Shown here: positions 28,905 to 41,906 of the stretch, one piece after another
How the letters are laid out: each line of letters begins with the position of its first letter
Numbering within the stretch: position 1 is the first letter of the stretch
Source of the DNA: Progne subis subis
Lineage: Eukaryota; Chordata; Aves; Passeriformes; Hirundinidae
Length of the DNA stretch: 64,000 nt
NCBI GenBank assembly: GCA_022316685.1
Contig: JAKJHU010000062.1
Location: 124,001-188,000, forward strand
Direction: 5' to 3'
Notes under the pieces: model-generated
The model's database searches: none
Seen by the model: the letters and a program-made list of their open reading frames with translations, nothing else
What the model was told of the DNA's origin: nothing
Position numbers and translations under genes: made by a program

Positions 28905-31900
28905 TCAAGTAGTGACTAGTCCCTGTCATTTGTAGGCTAAGCAAATCAGAACTGGAAGAGGTTAAAACTGAGGCAGAGGAATCGATTCTTCTGCACTGCA
29001 TCTATTCTATGCAGCAAACCTTTCCAATGCCCTCTGCTACCTCCCCCAAAAACCAGCACAACCCACAACAACAGCGTATGTCTAAGAATTCAGAACCTCT
29101 ATCAGATCACAATTTCTCTTTGAAAGCAGTTTAAAAATACTTTGCTCCTATTTCTAATAAAATAATTTAGATAAGAAGACTTAGACTGCACCCAATACTG
29201 TGGAGTCCAGCAGCATTTAAGCAGCACAAAAGATGTTATCTACTTCGAAATTCGTTTTGCCTCTTTTCTGTGGTCACGTGTTCCTTTTGTTCTTTTAAAT
29301 GTAATGTAATTTTACTAATTTTATCAGAAAACAGAGAGAGGGAAGGTGATCTAATTTCAGTGGGAATGTTAAAGGAAATTTGTACCTACTGTAGCAGCAA
29401 GTAATGATGTGTCTGCATCAAAGAAAAGAAATTTATTCTTTCAGTCGTCCTCCTGCTGGGAAATGCAAAACTTCTTCCCAAAGATCCTATGATCCTGTTC
29501 TTTAATTTATGTATTTTACATGAATGCTACCACGTATGTTATTCATTTTACATTCTATCAAGGAAGTAATTAAGACAATAATTGCAAGTATGTGCTAATC
29601 CACAATTAATGAGCACCCTTGGAAGCATTGTATGCTCCCACATACGTCAAACTACAACACACAGCAGCTAAAAAAATTTCCCAAATGGGCTTATGTCTCA
29701 ACTAAGTATTCCTGGCTGGAAATACCAGTTACTTATAACAGATAAATAAATACCAAATGTCTGGCATATCACCTTCCCTGTTTATGCATTGGCAGTATTT
29801 TAGCAAAATAAAGTTTAAGAGTGGTACCCCTCTTCCTGCCACCTCCCAGATACCTTCTCCTGAAACAGCTGAAACTTCTTGGCCACTCTCAGCCGAATAA
29901 ATGACAGCAAAATAAAAGCCAAAAACGTTTTGACTCTGGCCAAACTTCTTCACATGACCACCAGTTTTCATGAGGGGTAATGCCTGGTAAGACCTCAGAA
30001 CAGAGAGGGAATGACTTCAATATGAGGTAGGTGGTTACCTCCTCTGCTGTCCAGCTCTTAGTGGATTTACTGTAGTGGCAGGGATTAGGGAATTGGGGTG
30101 TATATAGGATGTGAAACATAAATTACTGACTAATTAGGTTTAACTAGATTTTTGCCTGTAGATCCGCCCATTTAAGTTAAGCTGTAACTGCAAGCCATTG
30201 AAACCTAAATGATGTCATTTACATGAGGAGCACTGCCTAGCTGATCTCCTTGATCAGTACTTTCGGCTCCAAAAGGGAGCACTTGCTCTTTCCTAGGATT
30301 TATACTTTCTGCCTTCACTTTGAAAAGATAATAAAATTATTCAATCAACAGAAAATTAATCACTTTAAGTAAAAAAACCAAGAAATCATTACTCCTCTGA
30401 AAACTCCTCAAACTTGGAAAGAAGTCCTGCAGATTGCTGAAGAGCCAGGAGAGCTGGAGCTGCAGACCTGTATGCACTTCTCCACAAGACTGATTATCAG
30501 GGAGAGAGCAAAAAAATTTAAGAACTGTTTTCAAAATCCAACAGTGCAGACCATGTTTCATGGTCAGGAAGTAATTTCCTAAGCTGAAAATACAGGCTCT
30601 GCAATGATGCTGCTTCTGCCTTCTCCAACGCCAGTCCTGGAACAAAACAGCCCAGCACATGCACCAAACCTCTAGTTTGCTCTCCAGAGCACATTTTCCC
30701 AATACATTAGATCCAAATGACAACAGAAAAAAAAATTTGTAACAAAGACAAGACACATTTTCTCATGTTTTAGTTTTTCTCTCCATTACATAAGACAGCT
30801 TTTTAAATGCAGCAGACACCCACCTCCCTCCCACCTCCCCATACAGTCTGTCCATATACCTATGAAAGATATATTATTTAAACATTACTCAGAAAAAAAT
30901 GCAAATGTGAAGAAACTCCATCTTGAGACAAGGGGGGGAAAAAAAATAGATTCACCCAACTGCTAGATTTGTCCCACAATATGTGATAACCTTTGCATTG
31001 GAGAAGGGAAGTGAGATCCCATCCCTTTCCTAGATACTTAAAGTTTGTGTTATGGGATGTCAGAATGTTAACATCTTAAGTCATTCCACATCAGAAGCCT
31101 CAAATGCTGTCACTCTCTTGCTGAGCCTCTGCCAGAAATGCCTTGGAGAATGTCTGCCAAAAGGAGAACTTCGTGTCCGACATCACCAGCTCCGAAATGA
31201 GCACACACAGTTTAATGGGAAACGCTTCCTAACGCAGGTCCGTAATCTGCTTTGGGTTAAAAGGCATTACAATTGTTGGACCTCAGTCATCATTTCTGCC
31301 ATTCAGCTGACACTTGAAAGTGTTCATTGCCCTCCCTTTAAACACTCGATTTTGGAAAGAAAGCACATCTCAGCAAAGGGGTAAGCTCCTGACTATATCC
31401 ATGACCTCAAAGTTGTAATAAGAAAAATAAAGCAATAAAAGCAGATTATTGATTGCATTTAAGCAATAGATTCCTATAAAACTGCTCCAATGCATCAGGT
31501 AATCCAGGAAAGAGAGATGGATGACTAGCAATTTACTCCCATCTCCTGAGACTATTTGCCTGCAGGAGGCTTCTGTTTTCTCCCCATGTTTGTGCAAGAT
31601 GGAATATTCCTCCTGTCTTTTTCTTCAACTACTTTTCCAAACAGCTAAATTAAAATACAACTTCAGTAGGGAAAAAGGTCATGAAAACTCAGTTCTTGTT
31701 CTCTAAAACTGGAATTCTTCCTCCTCCCTTTTTCTCCTGAATTAAATCATAAAGCACAAATATAGTAAGCACAACACCTCTGTCTTTCACGGTTTTGCCA
31801 TCTTCATACTCCATTTTTACTTGCTAGTTAGAATCTATATATGTACATAAGATCATTATGTATATTCTATACAGAACATACAGAGAGAGCATTTTAAGCC

Positions 31901-32539
31901 TAATTTAAGAATTCTTGCTCTGCAATTTTCCAAGAGCGCTACAGTTTTTCACCATCCATACACTATGCAAATTGTTCACTAAAAATATTTTGCTCAACCT
32001 CTGCCTTGCTCTTTGTTCATCAAACATGCCACACACAGCAGGTTAACCTTCCAATCCAGACTGCACATTCCTATTATTAGACCCTCAAGAATGTCACCTC
32101 TGTGCAGCTGAATGACGTGCACTGCTATCACTATAGCTCTCCAGACAGCAGGGACAGACTCAGAGTCCCCTCATCCTCTTCCCCACTGCCCTTCCACAGG
32201 CTGCTTTTCCACAGCTGTGCTGTTTCTGTCACCTGCATCAGAGGGTCATCAGATGGTGATCAGATCAGCTCTGCCTGCTGCTGCTACTGAGGGCATTAGT
32301 GACAAAAATCCTGGGGAATCCACTAGGACGATACGTCAGTGCGCAGGGATCAGTTTTTGAGTTTCTCCAAGACCAGGTTGGTCTCAGGAAATGGACAAAA
32401 TTCAGTACAGAAGCTAAAGGTTATGCTCCTGGAGACCAGCAACAAGAACCAGCCCGAATGAAAAGATTCTCCACTTCAGGTGGTCAGGGTCATGTTCACT
32501 AATCAGTGAATGACCAAATGGCAGGCATTGATGCAGGTG

Positions 32540-33585
32540 CAACAGGAGTGATGGTTCACCCAGCTTGGAGGTGTCACCAAGGCTAAGGTGGCCCGTGGTC
32601 TTTGTCAAAAGTTATTCCATACAGCAGAAAAGATGTGTTATTGTCATAGGAGAAGGGAACAAGAGGCCCAATATGCAGAGCAGACCCACTTCTTGGAGAA
32701 GTCTGCTGCCTCCCTGGTGTTGAGGTTAAAGGTGTGAAGCAAAAGCTTCCTGCCCTGGTACAGCCCTCGGACCCTTATCTGTCAGAATTCTTCCAGGCAG
32801 GGATGAAGCTGGAACAAGGCTGAGGGTGATCAATATAGAGTTCAGGGGCCTGGGACAACTGGTTAAGGGCTGAAGAGCACAAGCAGTGTTCTTCTGTATC
32901 ATTCCAGCTGCAGGGAATGAAGAGGGAAAGAACAGGAAGAGCCTGCAGGTCAATACCTGGCCCTGAGCCTGGTAGCACTGGCAGGATTTTGGGGTTTTGA
33001 TCATGGGCTCATTTACACACAGGAGATCTGCTGGTGAGACACAGGGGAGGTCTCAGAGGGGAGAAAGGATCTTTGAAAAGAGTTAGCAGAGATCACTGAA
33101 GGAGCTTTAAACTAGATTTGAAGGGGGAAGGAGATAAAACCAAGCTCCCTTGAGGTAAGACTGAAGACAGCACGCCAAAGTTCAAGGGATGGAGTGCTAG
33201 TGAGGTCCTTCCATCTGCAGATCATAGAAGTAGGGGATGGAGATCCATGCAGCAGCAGAGACACCGGGTTTGAAGTGTGGGAAATCACAGGAGTGCTTGA
33301 GAAAAGTCACACAGGAATTGAGGCCTCTTCCCTGCCAAAGATGGTGAGAACAACAGCTCAAGTACACCTACACCACTGCACAAGGCATGGGCAGTGAACA
33401 GGAGGAGCTGGAAGCCGTGGTGCAGCAGGAAAACTCCTTGGAAGGGCCAGGCAAAGAAGGAGAGGCAGGAGGGTAGCCCTGTATGCGGGAATGGGGAGTT
33501 TTGGAACACTCAGTGCCATGTTAACAGTTGGGATTGATGAATTTACAGGTCTTTTCCAACCTAATAGATTTGTGTGTTCTACAAA
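32540..33585 (+). mobile_element. CR1 LINE, 5' part fused to 3' tail
   Basis: This plus-strand CR1 copy is unusual because it keeps the 5' region. From about 32690 it matches the CR1 leader (ctgctgcctccctggtg, then aggaagagcctgcaggtcaat and ctttaaactagatttgaagg). It then reaches the start of the endonuclease frame, where QEELEAVVQQEN can be read at about 33394-33430. Within about 100 bp it passes directly to a CR1 3' end, at ggtcttttccaacctaata (33548-33566). Most of the reverse-transcriptase frame is therefore missing. Family matches are from memory. The left boundary is uncertain and could lie anywhere from about 32300 to 32650. Confidence 0.8.
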
Positions 33586-35981
33586 TCTAGATGGCTTCTA
33601 CAAGAGGATTAAAAATAAGCTTTAAACTTGATTTATTGTCTTTCCTTTAATCAGATACCTAGACAGACTCTAATGTCTATTCAATTTGTGCAGAAAGTTG
33701 AATTCTACAAAGCTGCAGTAAACACAGGAAGGAGCCTTTAGATGAAGGGAGAAAGTAACTTATGGGCAGACCAAAAAAACCAACCCCTATCTAATGCAGC
33801 AGACTGGTGGCTGGGAGGGGATATGATTACTCTTTAAAATACACTATAGAGAACGCTTGCTTATGCTACAGGATAATGCTGGACTGTTACAAAATGGGGT
33901 GGAAATAAATATATGCAGGAAATTACCAGACTGTTCCTTACCACTAGAGGAGAATTGGGGGGAAAGGAGAGGAGGGGAAGTGAAGTGACAGTAAGATAAA
34001 GCTTGGATTAGATTTATGAAAGGATTACACAGTGCTCTCTTGCTAGCAGAAGGCAGCCTTGGAAGTGTCCTTGCAAATAAACCCACATACTGCATTTTCT
34101 GTAACCTGAGTAAAAAATAATAATAAAGAAGTTACAGTACTATGAGGGCCAACTTCTGGTTTGTAAATTATCAATATTTTGAAATAAGACAACAGGCACT
34201 GTAGTCTAATGAAGGCTGTGGGATCTGACTTATAAAATGTAATGGCGACAAAACTGAAAAAATATTCCAAATAGAAAAAAACCCCACCGCAAATACGGAA
34301 GCTCATCAGCAGCAAAATGAATTATAAATAAGTTTCCGAGACTCATCTTTTGGTTTGTTTTCCTGGTTTAGAGAGAATTGCTAGGTTATGATACCTTCAA
34401 ATGGCACGCTGAAAGGGTTGAGTTCAGACACAGGATAAAAAATGAAAGGTATACATCGGCTCTGATGAGGGCATATCAAATGGTTGAAAGTGCTAACGGA
34501 TGGACATGAGTAATGAAAAAATACGAAGTTTTTTCCTGAACTGAAAAAGGCATTTTCTTAAAATATCAAAGCAATGGATGTTGCAGGGATCAAGGCTTAA
34601 TACTGAGAACCTGGACCACATTTTATGGCTGGGAAAAGTTTCGTATCAGAAACTGTTGTGAAAGAAAAAAAAAAAATTGGCAAGGCTAAGGCAACTTTGC
34701 TTGGATTTGAGGGCCTTCGTAGAGCCAGATGATACAAAGGAGGCCTGAAAGGAATCTAGAAGGGAATTCAGAGGCTTCTGATTACTGAAAAATAAAGAGG
34801 CATTTCAACTTTTCTTAAGGGAAAAAAAAAGGGGACACAGACCCTAATACAGAGGACATATCATCAAATGTGGAGATGAAGATCACTTACTAAATGCTGA
34901 TATGCATTCTGACCAGCTGAAAACATGCCTGGAATGCCAGTCTGGATAGAGAACCTAGCAACATCCATAAAGGACTAGGCAGGCATTACAATTGAAACGT
35001 TTCTTCAAGTCAAGCTGGGGACTCTGAAATAGTATCTGGAAAAATAATAGTCATACGATTGTGTTGGAAAAATTCCATCTAAACCAGACCCATGATCAAC
35101 ACACATAGAAAGTTTTATGGCAGCATGAGAAGCTTACAGGCATGGCTAAGCTAAATTTTCATTTCATGGCAATGGCCAAAAAAGTCCTTTGACATATTAC
35201 TCCAATATGGCAGGGAATATGAGAGGGACAAGATTCTAAGTTGTTGGCTGCACAGTAGGAGGGGTGATCAGGCAAGTGAGAGAAACACAGAGAACATTCC
35301 TCCAGATGAGATGAAGGGAAAACAGTACTGCCTAATTATTTCCCTAGTAAAGGCAGTCGATATCAAGAGACATCAACTTCTAATTAAAGAGAAATAGGAG
35401 GTGCACTTTGCAATACCACCAGGAGAAAAGGCTGACCCAGAAATTGTTCTGCGCCTTTATGAGACTGCCACCTCAAGTGGTTCCTCCTGGAGCACACAGA
35501 AGACATGCTGACCAAAAACGGCTCATCCACCCTACTATAAGCACTCTGAAAAGCCTGACTTGAAGAAACAAGCAGAGTGTAGAGTCCACATACATAAACA
35601 CCCACCAAACACTGAAAAACTGAGGTAGAATGTTCAGTGAAGGACGCTCCACCATTATAAACCGGACTGGGATCCCCGGCTCATTTCTCCTGGGTCAGTT
35701 GTTGCTAACATCGTCTTGACATTTAAGTAGAGAACTTCCCTTTGGCAACAACAGAACTATGTGTGCCATATTAAAATATCTTGGAATTTGTTTCTTTCTG
35801 CTCCTATGGTGAAGACTTGCTAAAAATTCCTGGACTTCAGAACTCCAGCAATAATTCCAAAACAAAATATTGGAAGTACATTTTTTCAAATGCCTGTAGC
35901 AACAAAAATAGCACCTTGAGCATCTCAGGAATCCAGCGCCCAGTTGCATAACTTTTCCACTTTCTTCTTCCCAAGAAGAAA

Positions 35982-36013
35982 GGGGCGGGGGGGGAGAGAA
36001 GGGGGGTGTGGAG
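35982..36013 (+). other. G-rich block, potential G-quadruplex
   Basis: The plus strand reads ggggcggggggggagagaag and then a run of six G and tgtgg. Four or more G-runs lie within about 30 bases, enough for a G-quadruplex. It is on the DNA strand that serves as template for PDE3A. Confidence 0.6.
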
Positions 36014-37414
36014 AAAGAGCATCAGAGTCTGGAAAAGAGATGCTGTCTATGCAGCCCCAAAGCCAATGGGATGCCCCACATCAGGAGATCAAGGGATTTA
36101 CTCTGTGACTGATACAGGATAAACACGTTCACACCACTCAAAGCACTTCCATTTCAGTTTCTACTTTTCCTCCTCTTCTGTGCTCTACTTGATCTTCAGG
36201 ACAAAAACCTGCACTGCACAGCATAAGCCTAAACATGCCGGGGGAGCTTATGACAATTGAGCTGTAGATCCACTGTCACACTGCCCAGCTGCACAGTGTC
36301 CTTTGGTGAAGGACACACCGTGCCTCGTGCTGCTCCCCCACCAACACCAAGTAGCATCCATCATCCATGACTACTGCTAGCAGTAGCTCAAAAACCAAAA
36401 CTGGTGTCTGTTTGTAAGGCAGGAGGTGGCAGCTACACACAGGAACCACATGCACAATCGTGCATTTTAACAACTCCTGTCTGGACGGAAACGAGTCAAA
36501 ACCTACAGGGTGATTTTGCCCAGGGGCCGTTTCTGGGATGAAAATGCAACCACATCATAATCCCAGCAAAATCACTATTCTGAGACAGAGCTGTCTCAAA
36601 GACAACATTGATCCTTGAAGATTCTAATCATTGACTTCAGCTGTTCATCACTTTCACATCCCACAGAGTTGCAAGGAATAGAAAGCAGTCCTGCAGCTTC
36701 TCTTGTCAGCTAAGCCCCCCTCCTATTCTGCATTTTAATGAAGAACTTAATCTAAAATAATTATTTGCAGATTGTTTGCTCAACTCCAACTGTTAATTTA
36801 AAAGAAGCAAGCACATAAAACCCTCCAGGAGTCCTAAAACACAATCTCAATATGCACAGAGTTATTATTTTTAGGCACCTATAAAAATTGGTCCATGATG
36901 GTATGATACAAGAGCTTATTGCCATTCCACACTTCTATTCATATCCATCACCTAACTCTGAAGATTCAGGTCCTCCAATTCTGGATATGAATACTGAAAG
37001 TCCTGTAAGTGTGGGGCTTGGTCTGAAGCCAAGGGCATGGATGTGAGAACAGCATATGAACTTTCAAAACTGTACATGACAGAAAATCTCTTATTTTTTC
37101 TCAGATACCAGAATAGACAGTATTAACAATGATATTTTCCTCATTTTTAGAGAAGTGAGCCCTTGCACTTCAGAAGCAAAGTTACTGGAAACAGTAAGGT
37201 TATCTGGATTTCTACCAAAATACTATCCATGTCATCTGAAAAGGGATTACATGTTTCAAATCACTACCTCAGTAGCTAGATTCTAATATAGTTCCAGCTC
37301 TGTTTGGAAACATTTTTTTTCTTGGCTTCACTTTTCCATCTACAGCCTTTTCTTGCTTCCTCATGAATTTTGTGTGTTTGTGGGGGGAGGTGCAGGAGGA
37401 AAACAAAGAGCGTC

Positions 37415-38230
37415 TCCAAGGATTAAGGCTCCATAACCTCTCCACGTAACCTGTTCCAACATTTGGTCACCCTCAGGATTAAACAAGTTCCTTCCTATTT
37501 TTTAACAGGAATTCCTGTATTTTCGCTTGTACCCATTGGTTCTTGTCCAGTGGCACCCCTGAAAAGAGTCTGGCTGCATCTCCGTCACTCTCCCATCAGG
37601 TATTTATACACATTCAGCAGATCCTCTCAAGCCTTTTCTTTTCCCGGCTGGGCAGTCCCAGCTCTCTCAGCCTCTCCTCAGGACAGACGATGTTCCAGCT
37701 CCTTAATCACTTTTGTGGTCCTGTTTTGGACACACTGCAGTATTTCTGTGTCTCTCTCCTGTTCTGCAGAGCACAGACCTGTACCCAGCACCCCAGATGC
37801 GTCTCACTGGTGCTGAGCTGAACCAAAGGATCACCTCCCTCAGCGTGCTGGCAATTCCCAACGCAGCCCAGCATGAAGCTGTTGGCTTTCTTTGCTATAA
37901 GGACACACTGCTGGCTCACATTCAGCCTGGTGTCCACCAGAACCCCAAGGTCCTTTTGTGCCAAGCTGTTCCCCAGCCAGTCAGTCCCTTGTCTGCACTG
38001 GTGCCTGCAGCTGTCTCTCCTGAGGTGTGGGAGGACTTTCTCTCCTTGTGTTGAGCTTAGTAAGATTCCTGCTGGTCCCCTTCTCCAGCCTGTCCCTCAG
38101 ATTGGCAGCACCAACACCTGCTGGAGCAGCCATCCCCCTGGTTCTGCAGCACCTGCAAATCTCCTAAGGGCGCAGTCTGTCCACCATCCAAGTTATGAAC
38201 AAAGGCACCTTTCTCGTGCTAAATGTTGGG
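37415..38230 (-). mobile_element. CR1 LINE fragment, reverse-transcriptase end
   Basis: This is a minus-strand CR1 copy. The opposite strand reads KDLGVLVDTRLNVSQQCVL, then IAKKANSFMLGC, the well-known CR1 reverse-transcriptase C-terminal region. Further on, after frameshifts, come equivalents of VQNRTTKVIKELEH, EERLRELGLPSREKKRL and the ARLFSGVP block. Several frameshifts and stops make it non-functional. It has the same orientation as PDE3A, so the intron transcript contains it in sense. Both ends are estimated from the extent of recognisable similarity. Confidence 0.88.
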
Positions 38231-40299
38231 TTTTTTACTTTTTTGCAGTTCAGTAATTGATGCCTCTATCTCTCCTCTATGGGCTTGTCTAGTCAGCATA
38301 ACCAGTAGTTTTTCTAGTCCTGCATAAACACCAGCAACCGAATAATTACGAACTCCACATTCAATACCTTACAATCTCCAGCCTTCCTTTATGGACTTTA
38401 AGAACTCATATTGCTCTTGTAACGTTCAAGGTTATTGAGGAATTGAAAATGGAGCGACTGCAGAGCCATTACACAATGAACCTTTGAGCTCTAAAATCCA
38501 ACCCGACATGAATTCTTCTTTTTTATGACTTGACTTTAAGATTTACTCCAGCTCTAGCTTATTCAAAAATCTCAGGAGGCTGCTCCAATAACTCATTTTG
38601 AAATTTTGAACACTGATTCACCAGACATAGAACAAAATTATAGCTTACTACTGAAGTCAAGAAAAAGAACATCTGCTGTTGAGAGCAGACCTGATCAGCT
38701 GTGAGCTTTTCCACTGGGAAACTCATAAAATGAGCTACTAGAAAATTCAGCATGTGTTCTTGTAAGGGAGGAACAATAGGAAATTCTTGCACGTATTTAT
38801 TCTTTAAAACTATCCCTGAGAGCAGCAGTTAAAGCATCCGTATCTTCCCCAGTATGGACACATATCTCAGGGGGAAAAAAAAAGCCAAAACTAAGAAGTA
38901 TTAATAAAAATGCTTTTAAAATGAAGTTTCCACTATAGAGTGGAATTAGTCAGTTTTCATTTTATCCTCATTAATGAAGACATCTTCCAACAACAATGGC
39001 ATTGTGGAAGCTCAGTAAGGAAGGTCAGGGCAGCCCACATCCCCCAGAGATGCTACCATTAACATGCCAGTGGAAGCACACTGGCTGAAGACTAGGAATA
39101 AGCCCTGCCCAGTAAAAAAATTAAATACATTCATCACATTCATTTCATAATTGGGTTCATCACTGAATACAGGAAGCTAAAATTTTGCAATGATTGTGTT
39201 AAAAAATGTGCCTTGGGAAGGTGACAAATACCTGGAACGCACATATGTGGTATGTGAAATTTAAGGTGTTATTTGAAATTAAAAGAACACCTTGTGGCCC
39301 CTCTCAGCTTTTCATTTTTGTCAGGACCAAAAATGTAGTCTTCTATCATCGCAAATGCCCCAGTACTACCTAATTTTAATGTGGGGTGCATTTTCTTTCA
39401 TTACAAAGCACCTGGCTGCATCAGTCATTATTCTGTTAGCCATCATTCCCTTCCTAAGACCCTGTTTTCAGTTGCTTAGAACTTTTTCAAAACTGTGAAC
39501 TTTTGCACTGACATTTCCCCTTGCAGCAGTTAACCTGTATTTGGAAAATTAATTTTATCCAGCACAGCCATTTCCAGGAGTGTTACCCTGGTTTTTCTGA
39601 GTTTTTTAAAGCCTTTTGAATTTTCATTAAATGGAGTCAGATCTTTTAGCTATGGTGCAATATTAGAAGCAGTTTCTACCTTTTTCCCACATATGTAACA
39701 TACACAAATCCATTGTTTTTCATTCTCTGTCCTTTGTTGCATATTTTTAACCTGAAAACAATTGTAACTGACAGTTGGTTTAGCCACTTGGCTGAAAGGT
39801 GAAAAACCCCAGAAGCCAATCTTCTGCTAGACCCACAAATGTATAAAAAGTAAGAAATAAACAGGAGAGGCTCTCTCTCCACCCTGTCTCAGCCTTGAGC
39901 TGGCACGGAGGAACCTCTCTGCCCTGCGAAATTTCTCGTCTACGTGTGATTGCTTTGCGTGTCTCAGTGACACAGGAGACTAAGGGACACTGTTTTACTG
40001 ATTTTTAACTACTCACCTCTTTTGAGTCTCTGGTCTCAGAACATTCTCAGTGTAGCTTTTATTTCAGAGACTGGCATATGGACGCCTGTATTTTGGCAAT
40101 TCAGAGAATTTGCAATCTGAAAAGCTGCAGAGAATTCTAGCTTGTGATGAAGCAGAGGATTTGAATTTCAGGAGATCAAACTCTCTGTAAGCCCATACAT
40201 TTATGGGTCTTAAAGGCAGCCAGCAACTTTAACCATGAGATGCCCATCAATTTCAAACCCCCTTATATCCAACAAACATTTTTTTCCTAAGTTTGCAAC

Positions 40300-40382
40300 T
40301 AGAAAACAAAAAACCTCAAAGCAAACAACCCCCCCAAAAAAACCCAAACTATACCCCAAAACAACAAAAAACCCACTACCCC
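40300..40382. repeat. A/C-rich low-complexity tract
   Basis: About 80 bp of A runs and C runs (acaacccccccaaaaaaacc) in intron 2. Confidence 0.88.
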
Positions 40383-41879
40383 GCAGAAAAGTACATGAAC
40401 AAAATCTCTTAACCTGAAAACCTTAAGACTCTAAATTTATAATAGGCAACTGAGAAATAAAAGCTTTAGTTAGAAAATCATACCATATAAAAACCAGGGT
40501 TTTGAAAACAAACGAGTTAACAAAATTATGAAAACTGATAAAAATTGAATTATGAAAACTACCAGAAAGAGAGAAAAATGCAGGGAGATTAAGGTTGTTT
40601 TTTCAGGACTCTGATCACCCCAGATGGGGGAGGGAAAAAAAAAAAAAAATCTCTTTCCTCTACTCTGAATGATGACAGTTCACAATCCCATCTTCCCAAT
40701 ATTATTGCCATAGGCAATCTATATCTGCACCACATCAGTGGATATGCATTCCCCAGTGTAAGGAAAAGCTTGGAGGGAAAAAAAAAGAAAAAAAGAAAAA
40801 AAAGGACAATTATCAGCATCTACCACTCTGCTTTTCAAAATACCGAGACAAATGGCACCGTGCCAAACTTGTTATACTCCTACCATGCTGCTTCTTCAAG
40901 GAGTCATTTCACCAGGATATGATCTCCCACTCCTGTTTGCATTTCAGTCCTGATCCCTTTTCCAAACTGCACTGGCCTGCAGCACAGCTATGATCCTACA
41001 AACTGCAACTTCCCTGAACTGGAGCTTGCTCACTGAATAAAGTGAAATACAATTTGAGTGTTGCCAGCAAGCTTCTCTGTCACACAACTGGACTGGCTGA
41101 CTAGCACCAGGACCTGCACTAAAAATCTGGGAGGAATAATGGTGGTGGAGAAGGGTTTTGAAGAAGAATAGCAACACTTCTAGAATCTGGGTTGAGCTCC
41201 TGCTTAGTTATGAAGAATAGTGAGCACCACAGAGTGGAAATCATTACTGAGCTTCCCCTACACTCCTGACTCCCTGCCAGTCATTTTGAGGTAGAGAATT
41301 TGAGAGCAAAGAGGATTCACAGGGTGGCTGACACCATTTAAAAGGTTTTTCTCCATCCTAGGAGTGATGGATGTGGAAGGTTTGCCCACATCATCTGGGT
41401 CACAAGTGCCAGTGTGACAGATCCTGTCTTACCTCAGTGCAGCAGGGTAGAAAGCCTGCAGGACAAAAATAAATGGTCCAAGAGTCCCACATAGTGCCGG
41501 TGGCTCAACTCCTCATTCTAAGAGAAGCAAGGACAAATCTGAGGCAGATTATCTATTTGACAAAGCTTTCTGCTCTGCATCACTCATCTGCTGCATTGGA
41601 AAGCAAGGAAGTATTTCCTAGATCATTTCTTAATCCCAGACTCAGCTTTCTGCACCTCTCCTGCTGTGCAAAAGCAACTCTCCTCCCCCAGCCCCAGCTC
41701 GATATTCCAACCAACCCACAACCCTCCCATGAGGCCTCTTTCTCATAACATCCCAAACCCTGCAAATCTCTGCTCTGCCACTAAAGCTTTGAAAGCTTGT
41801 CTGCTAAATGAAAGGATAATGTAAGGTTTTATTAACAATGAATAATGGTGAAAACCTACAAAAGCATTAACAGGAAACC

Positions 41880-41906
41880 TTTTTTTTTTTTTTTTTTTTT
41901 TTTTTT
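41880..41906. repeat. Poly-T tract (27 T)
   Basis: An uninterrupted run of 27 T in intron 2, read as poly-A in the PDE3A transcript. No recognisable element adjoins it. Confidence 0.95.
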
